Origin: Scytalidium lignicola
Taxonomy: Eukaryota > Ascomycota > Leotiomycetes
Direction of reading: 5' to 3'
Assembly: GCA_002812745.2 (NCBI GenBank)
Contig: NCSJ02000002.1
Location: 1-64,000, forward strand
Length of the DNA stretch: 64,000 bases
A program made the translations under genes and the position numbers. Every line of letters begins with the position of its first letter. The first letter of the stretch is position 1. Under the pieces are notes generated by a model. The model ran no database searches and had not been told where the DNA came from. It saw only the letters and a list, made by a program, of their open reading frames with translations. Shown here piece by piece: positions 37,743 to 48,059 of the stretch.

Positions 37743-39678
37743 TCAGGTCCAATGCCGAGTCCAGATTTCCCGCTCGACTTCAGTGCCGTCAAACTGCAAG
37801 ACGTAGATGTCAGCTATTGGCCAAATTTAGATTAACCCTTAGACCGACCTTAAAACCGATCTCTTGAATATCTTGAAATCCTTCCGAGAGGACGGGCTTC
37901 TGAAAACGAGAAACAAACCCATTGAAGGCTAATTTTGGCAATATAGTGCGTTTTTCTGGGTTCATCTGCAGATCACCACACCATGAGCTTTATTGACTTT
38001 ACAATAATAATAGACGGCACACGAGTCGTGCTCAAATCTTCGCACAGGAAGTAANTAGTTGGGGGATTAATGGGGAGGGGTTGGAGGGGAGCGTACCTCA
38101 CTGTTCAACGCTCTTACAACATCATTGTGCTCACAAACATCCATCTTTGTTGTAAATAATACGCAGCGTATGGGTACAGAATTTTTCTTCGCAAGAGCAG
38201 TCCACTTGCTCCGAGTGTCTGAATCTGCGTTGGTGTTGTCTTAAAGATGGTGAGTACACTCTGAAGTACATCATGCCATGTAAGTTTGAAAGGGGTAGCA
38301 GGGGATTACTCACCCACCACAACAGACTTCCCCTCGTCTAGATACTCCTGTGTAACTTTCAGGCATTTCTCCCGCTATCCAGATTTAGTTTAATATTGCA
38401 CATGATACTAATTTTAGCTCATACCGTTTTCAAGATATCCTGATTAACTCTAGTATAGCCAAGGGGTTGCAAATATTTCCAATAGAAGGTTGACTTTCCA
38501 GCCCCTGGACTACCAACAAACAGAACGATGTCCTTAGGATTTATTTTCGTATAAGATAGTGCAGCTGTGCAAGGGGTTAGTGCGACATTGAAACTTCCGA
38601 AAGTCGACTTACCATCCCCAGAAGAAGCAGTGCTAATGTAGTCAGACGGCAGGAAAGTGCGTTTGAAAGGTCTCGGAGATTCTTTGAGAAAATACTCCTC
38701 GGGTGTGTAAAATTTAATGCCTACGTTCTCGGCGAAGTTTCTATAGGGGCGCAAAATTTTAGTAGAAGCTTTCACTTTTGGCAGGGTACTCGCCATACCT
38801 GTCCGAACATGAAAAGTCTTTAGGTTTTCCACCACCGGCGAGCCGCCCTCCAGCGTCACCAACAAATATGGATTCTTCATGAAGGATATCCTTGGCTGCT
38901 ATTCCATAGTCTCTGAGCAGTTCTGACCACATACCAGTCCGCGGCTTTCGATATATATCTTTAGCCGTAGCAGCATATACAGTAATAGGTAAATCAAGCT
39001 GGGTCAAAACCCCTGAAACCTTAGTCTTAAAGGAATCTAATCGAGCACGGTGTGCTTTAGGCAGCTTTGGGTCTGCTGTCAGAGAGATGCCAGCCTGGTT
39101 AGAGACCACTACAACACGATATCTGATGGAATGTCAGCCAGTGGACTCTAAAGAGGTAACGGTTAGCCAACCCGTCAGTGTATAGCTTTCGTAAGATCCC
39201 TGGTACTGTTGGATGCCACCATTTCCAGTCTTGTCCATCAGTGCCATGCTTTTTGCCTGAGGACGTAGATATTAATGTAGAGTCCTATTATGACGTTGAC
39301 ATAAGTACTGCTATTGGCAAAGAGGCATAAGTTCAGCTTACAAAATCAAAGGCTGCAATTTTATCTCCTTTTTCAGCAAGGTCCTGATGGACTTCAGGTA
39401 TAATTGATGGGCGGTATTGGCCAACCAGAAGAGTGGCTGGACTGTCATCATAGGGAGCTCTTTCTTCCCAGGTAATCTTCTCGGGAGGCTTTTGAGAAGT
39501 AGGAGTGAAGAAAGAAGCAACTGCGTTNNTTCTGCTGTAAATGTCAGAAAAATTTCAAGGCTTTTGTGAATGGATATACTATACGTGTCGTTGTAGATTG
39601 CACTTTACGTTTAAGAGGAGGTGGAGAAACTGATCCTTCGGTGATTTGCCGTTTGAGGCTACCTCCAGGTTTAGACAT
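37743..39678 (-). CDS. Bifunctional polynucleotide kinase 3'-phosphatase (DNA end repair)
   Basis: Multi-exon gene whose pieces all splice in phase. It starts MSKPGGSLKRQITEG and ends GTEVEREIWTRHWT. The HAD-type 3'-phosphatase domain is first: KIAAFDF joined across an intron to DSTLIST (DxDST nucleophile motif), then DWKWWHPTVPG, RVVVVSNQAGI, YRKPRTGMWSELL and SIFVGDAGGRL. The 5'-kinase domain follows, with a Walker A loop VGSPGAGKSTFYW, then YTRVNQDILKT, SVVVDNTNADSDTR and CEHNDVVRALNSE, then EKRTILPKLAFNGF. Such proteins repair DNA ends with 3'-phosphate and 5'-OH; S. pombe Pnk1 has the same domain order, while budding yeast Tpp1 lacks the kinase. Two Ns at 39528-39529 and one at 38055 (intronic) blur the first exon boundary. 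Confidence 0.93.
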
Positions 39679-40021
39679 CTTAGCCCACCTGAGTACACTC
39701 ACACATCTGAAAAGGAGCGCCAGAATGAACCGTTTGTTAACATCAAGTATAGAGAAGTCGTGACAGGGGTTGACGTTGTAGGAATTCGCGAAATAGGAAC
39801 GAAGTCACGTGGTGTATAGCACTGGATCCTAATTAAAAGTCTCTCTCTAGATTCATTAACCTAACGGATAACAGAGCTACGTGATAAATAAAGCTGTACA
39901 AATTCTATTCAATGTGGCACATTTTTAACATAGCACTTGAATTATATTTACATATATGCATATTATTGTTACATCTCAGACTCATCCTTATATCCTTTTG
40001 ATATTACTCATACAAACCCCG
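39679..40021. other. Promoter of the PNKP-like gene and 3' end of the PPR gene
   Basis: About 340 AT-rich bases between two minus-strand genes. No separate feature seen. Confidence 0.5.
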
Positions 40022-41836
40022 CTATGACCCAAGAAGCCAGTCAGGTTGCCTTTTAATGGAATCCTCTCTTTCAAGAAGTGGGCGCAAAGTATTCATGACA
40101 AAATCCAACTCGACTTCGTCGGGATTCCATTTTGTTTTCACTTCGTCCCAAACCTCAAGAGTCCTCGACTTTCCGGTACATTTCGCAAAGGCTCGAAGTG
40201 CCCACGTGACCATCCACTTTGATATGTATAAATCTTCTGTTTCGTCATGTATAGATTGCATGAAAGCCTGCCAGACACTTTCTAGTCTCTCCTGGGTCCA
40301 ACTGCTGTACCGAATGCCGCCATGGTTGGCGAATCCCTTGAGAAGAGCTAGGAAAATGGCCCCGTTAAGAGGAACATTGAACCATTTCATTTCGTCCAGG
40401 AACTTGGCAGTCTTTTCTAAATCACCTTCTTGAACAGCAAAGTAGTTGACCAGGATCCTGTAGGTTTGAACATCGGGAGCAACAACGGATCGTCTCTGAG
40501 CCCTAGCACGTTTGGAGGGATCCTTTTTCAGAGATTTTGCCATCTTCATTAAGATGAGATTGATTTGCCGCCTTTCCTTATAGTCCCTGGGAGGCAGTCG
40601 GGCCTCTGAACGCTCTAAATGCATTCTTTTCATTCGCTCATAGATATTTTCTGCAGCATTGGCTTCTTTTGCACTAATAAGGGCAGATACCATGGCGTTC
40701 AAAACAACGGTATCCACTATTTCGCCAGCTTCGACTAAGTCTCGGTATGCTGCACGCGCTCCATCTCCATCACCCTTAAGGCCATGATAATGGATCAAGC
40801 TAACATGATGATATCGGTTGAATGCAAATCCACGGGCTTCCATCTCTTTATAAATCATTTCAGCTAATGTGAACTTTCCAGCTTTACACGCAACGTCGAA
40901 TAGAACATTGAAAGTAGCTTCATTCCCTCTGACGCCTGCGATATGCTCCATTTCTCGCCACATGTGTAATGCTGCCTCCACTTCCGCTGCTGTAGATGTA
41001 CCCACATACCGGGCTGCAAATGATATCGCACTCGTCCATTCAGCGGTACTCAGAGGAATGGATGTTTCCTTCATATCATCAATAATAGAGAGATATCGCA
41101 GCATTGACTGCTCATCCTTCCGCTCCACAACTGACAAGTGCCGCAGAAGCTTGTGACGAGTGCTAGCAGGAAGATAAGGAGCGCGTGGTCTTGGTAAGGT
41201 TCGATACAGCTGGTAAATTTCCATAGGGTCCTTAGAGAAGTCCTTCAGAGCCTCTTCAAGGTCGTGCAGCTTGAGTTTTGTCTCAGAATCAGCGGGCCAC
41301 TCATACCGCAGAGGCGGCCATTCGTCTTCCTCCTTATCAGAAACGGTTATACGGGGACTGCCTGCGGGCTGGAAATGGAAATTCTTCGGAGGGCCTAATG
41401 TATCTTGCAGATTTGCGTAAGAAGTCTCGCCATATTCGTCAACCAATGCTATGAGCTCTTCTTTTGTATGTACTTGGGTTGAGCACACAGCCTTAGTATG
41501 GGATTGTCGTGGAGTATTTCTAATCGTATATATTGGACGTGAGTCTCTAACTAAAAGAGGTCTCATCAATGGCTTTGGTAAAGATGGATGCAATTTCTTC
41601 GGGGTGTGTTGCTGACAGTGACCCGCGGCGACTAGAGAGTTGACAAACCAAGCCTCTAGACCCGCGGTTGGTGATAGGTTCTGTCCAGAAAGACGGCGAG
41701 AGCTTCTCCATGATGACCGATTATATTGTTTCTGCGTTATGTCTTGAGGACATAAGACTCCCAAAAGCTCCCTGGAAGCTATCTTCGTGGCGAGGGAAGC
41801 TCTCGTCGAGGAGGGCGAGCTGCAAAAGATGGACAT
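40022..41836 (-). CDS. Mitochondrial pentatricopeptide-repeat (PPR) protein
   Basis: A single uninterrupted frame of 604 residues. The first 60 or so are rich in Ser, Arg and Thr with few acids, as in a mitochondrial presequence. The central part consists of helical repeats of about 35 residues with PPR spacing: WTSAISFAARYVGTSTAAEVEAALHMWREM, then ATFNVLFDVACKAGKFTLAEMIYKEM, VSLIHYHGLKGDGDGARAAYRDLV, and VLNAMVSALISAKEANAAENIYERM, and later QTYRILVNYFAVQEGDLEKTAKFLDEM. These proteins bind organelle RNA and act in processing, stability or translation of mitochondrial transcripts. The target RNA cannot be told. It is divergent from mS23, so two mitochondrial gene-expression proteins may share a promoter. 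Confidence 0.9.
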   Translation of the reverse strand: MSIFCSSPSSTRASLATKIASRELLGVLCPQDITQKQYNRSSWRSSRRLSGQNLSPTAGLEAWFVNSLVAAGHCQQHTPKKLHPSLPKPLMRPLLVRDSRPIYTIRNTPRQSHTKAVCSTQVHTKEELIALVDEYGETSYANLQDTLGPPKNFHFQPAGSPRITVSDKEEDEWPPLRYEWPADSETKLKLHDLEEALKDFSKDPMEIYQLYRTLPRPRAPYLPASTRHKLLRHLSVVERKDEQSMLRYLSIIDDMKETSIPLSTAEWTSAISFAARYVGTSTAAEVEAALHMWREMEHIAGVRGNEATFNVLFDVACKAGKFTLAEMIYKEMEARGFAFNRYHHVSLIHYHGLKGDGDGARAAYRDLVEAGEIVDTVVLNAMVSALISAKEANAAENIYERMKRMHLERSEARLPPRDYKERRQINLILMKMAKSLKKDPSKRARAQRRSVVAPDVQTYRILVNYFAVQEGDLEKTAKFLDEMKWFNVPLNGAIFLALLKGFANHGGIRYSSWTQERLESVWQAFMQSIHDETEDLYISKWMVTWALRAFAKCTGKSRTLEVWDEVKTKWNPDEVELDFVMNTLRPLLEREDSIKRQPDWLLGS

Positions 41837-42185
41837 GAGCCGCCTGGCATCGTTGCACAGCTGCTACCTTCCCCAGTATTCCATTGAAATATGTCAATAT
41901 CTTCACTATATTTTGCTATACTTGGGTTTGCTTCCAAGCAATTGTGCTTCGGTCCTTGACGCAGATTGATATTTCAAAGCTAATGTTCGCGATGTCAAAA
42001 TACTATTGAAACCTACGGAATTTGCCGACGGACTCCCAAAAAGTTCCGTTCGCGAAAAGGACTAACTTCATCGCAACAACAGCTGAGCTTTCATTATCAG
42101 CCGTAAGCTCTTGCTAATCATTCCAGATCATATTCAATGAGGTGTTAGTTATAACCATTGGCAATCGATCCTGCCAGCTGCAAAA
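41837..42185. promoter_or_regulatory. Shared divergent promoter, PPR protein / mS23
   Basis: 349 bp between opposing start codons of two genes for mitochondrial gene expression, which suggests co-regulation. No specific element recognised. Confidence 0.5.
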
Positions 42186-42969
42186 ATGGGTGGGCTTCGA
42201 CTCAAACCTGCTCGAATCTACCAAACGGCATCACTTCTGTTAGAATCACAAAGTATTAGCCAACCGCCACCATGGTATACAACAATTGGATTGATCCCTC
42301 CTTCCGAGATCCTAACACGGCCTCAGCCTGTCCAACACCGAGAGCTTAATCCCAAAATGCGAACCAAAAAACCCAGCAAAATGTTCAAACCTCAACCGAT
42401 TGTATATGAAGAAGACCGTTTACGAAAAGAATTCTACAAAGATCACCCTTGGGAATTAGCAAGGCCACGAGTTGTCTTAGAGCAGGATGGAAAGGATGGG
42501 CAAAGATGCGATTGGAGCAAAATACGGCAAAAACAAAGGCCGTTAACTGGAGAAAGGTATGACAACCTTATGATCTCTCCTAAAGGAGTCGTATTGACAT
42601 ATTTGCAGTGTAGTACAACGCCAATTATGGCTCATGCATAATGTCTCTGACATGACCACAAGTCGAGCATACGATATAGCACGTAAAGAATTCTACGCGC
42701 TCCGACAGGAAGAAGAGATTGAACGAAGAATAGCCAAAGAGGAAGCATTATCTACAGGGGCTTACTTTGGTAAGGGTCATTTGGAAGTGGGTATGGAATT
42801 AGAAGATAAGGCATATGAACAGTGGAAAGCCTGGGCTGCGAAACAGGTTGAGATGATAGAGATGCAAAGGTCTGCTGCGTATAGTGGTATTCCCACGCCC
42901 GATGAGGACAAAGTAAGCCCAACGACAGATGAGATTGCTGTTGTAGAGGAACCAGCAGAAGTTGTATAG
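42186..42969 (+). CDS. RSM25: Mitochondrial small ribosomal subunit protein mS23 (Rsm25)
   Basis: Two exons (42186-42556 and 42609-42969) give 243 residues, the usual length in fungi. Characteristic parts are [15 protein letters not shown] at the N-terminus, [49 protein letters not shown], and after the splice [33 protein letters not shown] charged helical C-terminal region follows, with [18 protein letters not shown]. The protein is a mitochondrion-specific component of the small subunit. The C-terminal 30 residues are acidic and variable. It converges with ALG14 downstream. Confidence 0.94.
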
Positions 42970-43195
42970 TATTGGAGACACTTTGAGATGTCTTCATTTT
43001 ACTGTACAACAGTCTCACGATGTAATATCAACAACTGTATACATATTTACGATCTCGGTATCGAGCTGTATCGAACCAACTTAGAATACAAGTTTTACTC
43101 GATAAGGAAGAATGTGATTATTTAGTTTATTTATCATGTTGAACTCTACAAGAATAAATAGCCAGGCAAGAGAGCAGGAGCTAGCAGTATAATCT

Positions 43196-44063
43196 CTACT
43201 CTACCAAAAATCCTTTCCAAATCACCGCTTTCCGTTTTCCTTTCTTGTTAATAGCTTTCTCTAATTCTTCCCATTGGACTAGGAATCTGTCACAGATTCC
43301 CGTCCACAACAAAATCTTTCCACTCAAACTCAGTGTTTTAATTCTTGCCCAGCTTTCCACATACACTATCTTCATCTTATATAACGGAGCCAAACCAAAA
43401 AACTTCAAGATAAAACTCGCAAGAATGACAATCACTGCTGTTGCTGGTCCGTTTGTGAGAATTACATCTGGATAATTGGATCCATCATTCGACTTTGATC
43501 CCGATGAAGGGTAAAAGGCCTTTAAGCAGCCTATCAAACAGCTGAGGGATGAGAACGGGGCGGTGTACAATGGCTGGTGGATTTTTCTCGCTCGAGGAAC
43601 AGTGTGTACATTCCAGGTCCCAGTAATGGGATCCAATTGACCTGGTTCAGATGGCTCAAAATTTCCACTTAGATTCTTGGATGCTTCTCTGTACTTGGAT
43701 TGTATCCGGGCTTCAAATTCTGCTGCTTTGCCAGCAGAAAAGCTGTCTCCCGACGAAACTATATACGTCCGACGGTTGTACCTCGTAGGGTCAAAGTCAC
43801 GGATTAGAGATATCATTTCTGCCGTATGACCGCCTGACCCTAGGACCACCATCATAAAGCCTGGAGTTGTCCTAGGGTATTTTATGGATGGATGGGTATG
43901 CGGGCGTGATGTTGACGGCAGAACATAAAGAAGCCGAAGCTATGGGACTAGCTGTCAACTTCTAATAGGTTACCAAAAGTCTAGATTGAGAACTTACGAA
44001 GCAGGTCGTGGTCAAAACGAGTATTGCAGCTATAGCAAGCCGCGAGGCTGTGATATCAGTCAT
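43196..44063 (-). CDS. ALG14: UDP-GlcNAc transferase membrane subunit ALG14
   Basis: Two exons (44063-43998 and 43939-43196) give 269 residues. The short first exon supplies an N-terminal membrane anchor (RLAIAAILVLTTTCF). The second opens with RLLYVLPSTSRPHT and the signature VVLGSGGHTAEMISLI, then RTYIVSSGDSFSAGKA, HTVPRARKIHQPLYTA, DVILTNGPATAVIVILASFIL, KIVYVESWARIKTLSLSGK and DRFLVQWEEL. Alg14 recruits the catalytic subunit Alg13 to the ER membrane; together they add the second GlcNAc to dolichol-PP-GlcNAc in N-glycan assembly. Confidence 0.96.
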
Positions 44064-45745
44064 CTTGAGGACACGAGGCTGAACCTTTTCGTAGCTTGGT
44101 GTCGGAGACGAAGCCAAGCTGCAATTTCCTAATACGAGAGCATCATCTTAGGATTGATGAGGCAGTATTTGTTTACAACTTGAAAGTAGAACGACAATCA
44201 TGCAGATAATTAATGCGACGAACGTGGAAGTTGTTCGATTTGCTCGGGTACTGAGATACAGTAGTTGTTCATATATCAACACACTAGTGTCCGTTTGTCA
44301 GTTGTAACAATTACAGTAACCGACATCTCTGCGAAGCGAAAACCCCCCTGTAAAGTACAACATCAATTGAATTCAGTTAAAGGTAAATATGCGATAGGCT
44401 TTTCTATATTGACTGATGAGCTAATATGGCGATAGCTTGGAAATGGCATAGGGTGATTGCGACTCAAATGTGGATGTTTCGTTGAGTGTCATTTCGTTAT
44501 CACCGTTGAAGAGCTCTGACGTCGAAGCTTGGTAAAGCCAAACTTTGTCCTATATTACAATGCATGACGGCTTGCAACGATCTCAGTAACCCTCCTTGAT
44601 TAACTTGGAAAGTATCCTCATGGATAAAGAAGGAAAGGGTGGCGTGTGATTGGCCTGCTAATTTGTTCTCCGTGTGGCAGCAGAGCCTCAGTATTTCGAT
44701 AAGGCAACTCATATCTAGAATATCACCCCAGTGGATTTTTATCCTATCCCGGATGGCCCTGTGTCATTTTTGCAATTAGAATTGGGTTTGAAGTTGATGT
44801 TCTGGAAGTTAGATCGCCCTACAATTCTGTACCACACGATCCACTCACCTCAAAGCAGGCAATACCAACTAGATCAACTCTAACGGCCCATCTCTTGGGA
44901 TAACGCATTAATGATTCATGTCTTTCGGCTTGACACTAGCCAATAATGAATAAATTAAAACCGAGATGACTAATATCCAGAGTTATATAACAACCGACAG
45001 TGATTCCCACCGCTTCAATCAGTAGTAACTCATGCCTCATGCTAAGGCTGTCACCAAAGGAAGGAGTACCTGTGAATGTAAATCTTCTCACCGGGCGGTC
45101 GATCGAATTGCGAAATTATGCATATTTCTACTAGATAGCGTGGCTGTTGAGATCATTCCGTTCCATTACTTACTTTTATATATATCTATCCACCACTGCC
45201 ATATGATGCAAGTAATAGAATTGTTGAAATAATTAACGATTAATAAGTGAATAATTTAGCACTTAGTACTCTCCTGTGTATGAGGGCTCGAGAATGACGT
45301 CTGGGATATTAATAATTAATCTGTTCTTTCGGTGAGAGTTTAAGCATAAAGAAGTAAAGAGTAGCTCTAAGTTTGATGAATCCACTCTCATGGCTGGCAA
45401 CACCCATATATTCTTGCAAAATCCGTTTCTGAATAAATGTAGCTGAAAGCTGTCCTGCATCAGTCTTCACGAAGTCTTAGAGTCCAATTTCAAAGTTTTC
45501 ACTAACAATAGTGTTTGTTTCAGATCTGTCAGTTTATTGGCTCTTGTGAATATCTCTCGTAGAAGTGCCTGAGAATATCAAGAAGGAATGGCACACATGA
45601 CTGACTATTCATTGAGGATAGGCAAATCTCAGGACACATTAATATTATTTCTCCCTCTACAAATATGCTGTTTTACAATCTTGTATCAATGGTGAATATT
45701 TGGTGGTATATATATATTGTTATATCACTGCTGCAGAGTTGAAAG
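44064..45745. other. 1.7-kb AT-rich gene-free region
   Basis: Marks the transition from the housekeeping block to AT-rich accessory DNA. Short frames only. It contains the ALG14 promoter and the hydrolase 3' end, plus a G9 run at about 45780-45788 just inside the hydrolase C-terminus. No RNA gene seen. Confidence 0.5.
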
Positions 45746-47137
45746 TCACCATCTGTCTATAAATTTCTTATTCGTGTGGGGGGGGGGGACGGAAGCGGCT
45801 TGTGCAGCTTTAACATATTCCTCTACTCGATACTGGAGGATGATACCTTCCTTGAATGATCTTTTAGCTGCGATCGCAACCCTCTCAACATATTCCCCAT
45901 GCGTAGGGTATAATGATTTGAGCTTGTCGTTGTCAAATGGTATTGTCCTCCCTCCTAAAGACATCCCATCAAAGCCCTCGTAAGTTGCAATAGGGACAGT
46001 CAACTCAGGCAGGCAAATACCACCCTCAACATTGCCATCTACGTTACGTAAGAGTTTAGGCGTGTTATTGCTGGTGTCCATAAGCATTAGAGGCATCCGT
46101 GGTGGTTTGGATTCACCTCGAATCCACTGACGCATGTGACGATATGCTGCATCTATCGTCGGAAGCCAATCCACATCACTAGGTCTTAGAGCGTCACCTG
46201 GGGCTTTCACATTGTCGCGGTTGGCCGTGTTCGCAATCTTCTTAAGTATCCCGCTGTTGGCGTGTGACGACCCTGTGATTTCCCAATACCGGAACTTATC
46301 AGTATCTGGTTGAAGAGAGCCACAAGTATGATAGACTAATGCTTCAGTTTCACTGTTGATCTCCATGACTGGAATTGTCAAATCAGACCGCACTCTAGTC
46401 GTTATAGATCGGCTGTGCTTCCTTGGGACTGGGTGCGCAGGTTCAGGGCTGAAATCGGCGGAACGCCCTGCACATACGAGAGGCATGATTGCATGGAAGA
46501 TATTTTCGAGCGGCTGCACACCGTTTGTGTAGGCTAGGATGCGAGTGCCGGATTGAGAACCGCCAACCGCAATAATCTCTCGAGGTTTAAGCCCACCAAG
46601 TAGAAGGGGACGACCAATGACTGGTTCAATCTCATCCCTCAACAGTTTTCCAGCTTGTGTAAATATATCGTATGAGAGAGCGTCATCAAGAATGCTAAGA
46701 CTGCTATAACGCTGAGGATCCCAGTGCTTTAGACCAACGGGGTCAATTTCATAACCGTCGAGACCAATCTTCTGGGCCGATACAGATACGTATGCAAATC
46801 TAGCATCGTATAGACCAGTTGCGTTTGAGAAGGAGATTTCATAACCATTAGAGACGTTTGCCCACTCAACAATAACAGTTCCGGAGAAATTTGCATCTCT
46901 CGGCCTGTGTACCAGGACACGCGTTTTATACAGGTCGCTGGTAGATCGATTTAATTTCCAGAGACCATCCGATGTCAGATTACCTTCAGGCTTATACCGC
47001 GTGGCAGTTCCACTCAAGAAGAATTCTTCTTCCATATAGCCTATGTCATCGATATTGCCATAATAGGCTCCGAAGGGATAGCCGTGCTTTCCACCAGTGA
47101 TGGGACCTTCCAGTGTTGGTGTTGAATCAGCCATCAT
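45746..47137 (-). CDS. Alpha/beta hydrolase-domain protein (Abhydrolase_10 type)
   Basis: A single-exon frame of 463 residues. It resembles the alpha/beta hydrolase family often annotated only as 'alpha/beta hydrolase domain'. Seen features are a TRVLVHRPRDANFSGTVIVEWANVSNGYE strand region, ARFAYVSVSAQKIGLDGYE, a nucleophile-elbow-like VGGSQSG (residues 191-197, probable Ser194), LTIPVMEINSETEAL carrying likely acid residues, and EITGSSHANSG with a candidate catalytic His. There is no signal peptide, so it is probably intracellular. The substrate is unknown. The second Met could be the start. The C-terminus (VPPPHTNKKFIDRW) crosses a G9 run at 45780-45788, so the last residues depend on its length. 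It neighbours a Zn2Cys6 regulator. Confidence 0.85.
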   Translation of the reverse strand: MMADSTPTLEGPITGGKHGYPFGAYYGNIDDIGYMEEEFFLSGTATRYKPEGNLTSDGLWKLNRSTSDLYKTRVLVHRPRDANFSGTVIVEWANVSNGYEISFSNATGLYDARFAYVSVSAQKIGLDGYEIDPVGLKHWDPQRYSSLSILDDALSYDIFTQAGKLLRDEIEPVIGRPLLLGGLKPREIIAVGGSQSGTRILAYTNGVQPLENIFHAIMPLVCAGRSADFSPEPAHPVPRKHSRSITTRVRSDLTIPVMEINSETEALVYHTCGSLQPDTDKFRYWEITGSSHANSGILKKIANTANRDNVKAPGDALRPSDVDWLPTIDAAYRHMRQWIRGESKPPRMPLMLMDTSNNTPKLLRNVDGNVEGGICLPELTVPIATYEGFDGMSLGGRTIPFDNDKLKSLYPTHGEYVERVAIAAKRSFKEGIILQYRVEEYVKAAQAASVPPPHTNKKFIDRW

Positions 47138-48059
47138 CCTTTAGTTTTTATACTTTAAGTTCTTCTGCTCGCCGTCCTTATTTCTTGGACAAGGTAAATT
47201 TAGCGCAATTTGTTGCTTGAGACCTTTGCAGGCCTGATTTGCAGACAAGAGGATACGTGACATATTGGCCGGTCAATGGGTCAGTTATACGTTCACAATG
47301 AAGTGCAAAGTACATAGCCTTGAATCAGGAAAAGTTATTGTAAATCTACACACCTAGCGTGTCCTTATATCTATACACCACCAAATTACGATAAACATAG
47401 GAAAGTTTAAGCGAGAACATATTTTTGCGAGGAAAATATAAACGAGAGCATTTTGGCATCAAAACTCTCCTACTTTGATTAACATTTTACAATAAATTTA
47501 TATAAAACATATATAATTAAAACTAATAATTCATTTAATTCGAACAAGTTATTTAAATACATGTTATTTAAACTAATTTTAATTCGTTANTTTTTTTGAA
47601 ATATTTACGTATAAAGTTACAAGCTGGTGTGGTGTTGTGTGTACTGTGGTAGATATAAGGACACGCTAGTGTAGATTTAGCTCAGGCCTAACTTTAACGT
47701 CGATTATTTTAGCTATCTCACCCCTACATCTATAGCGCTTATTCTTACAATTGTCCTGCAGTACTAGCTCAAAAGAGGAAATTGACTCGGAAGCGAGAAC
47801 AACATGTTTGCATGAAATCCTTGCAATCTCAAGCCCATGTTTCTTCCCGCATTAATACAGTAACAAAGATCTGCAGGTTCAAAAGCGGCAAGACATTCTC
47901 TTAACGCTGTTATTTGCAAAAATTCAATCCCCAAATCCCCCCAAATGCACAACACCCAAACACCTAACCCCTAGTAATTGCGCTGTAACACACACAATAT
48001 TAGAATCTCAATCCTCTGCCTTCTCATATCTGCGCACAACTAAGGACAACCGTCCGAAG
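47138..48059. other. AT-rich spacer carrying a MITE
   Basis: Between the hydrolase start and the end of the Zn2Cys6 gene, both on the minus strand. It is extremely AT-rich in the middle, holds the MITE at 47343-47677 and an N at 47590. It must also contain the hydrolase promoter. Confidence 0.6.
47343..47677. mobile_element. MITE with ~28-bp terminal inverted repeats and TA duplication
   Basis: The left end reads AATCTACAC(ACC)TAGCG then TGTCCTTATATCTA. The right end, reverse complemented, reads AATCTACACTAGCG then TGTCCTTATATCTA. The two differ only by a 3-base indel over about 28 bases. Each end is flanked outside by TA (47341-47342 and 47678-47679), the duplication made by Tc1/mariner-type transposases. 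The 335-bp interior is AT-rich with no coding capacity, so this is a non-autonomous element. It sits about 200 bp upstream of the hydrolase start codon. Confidence 0.9.
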
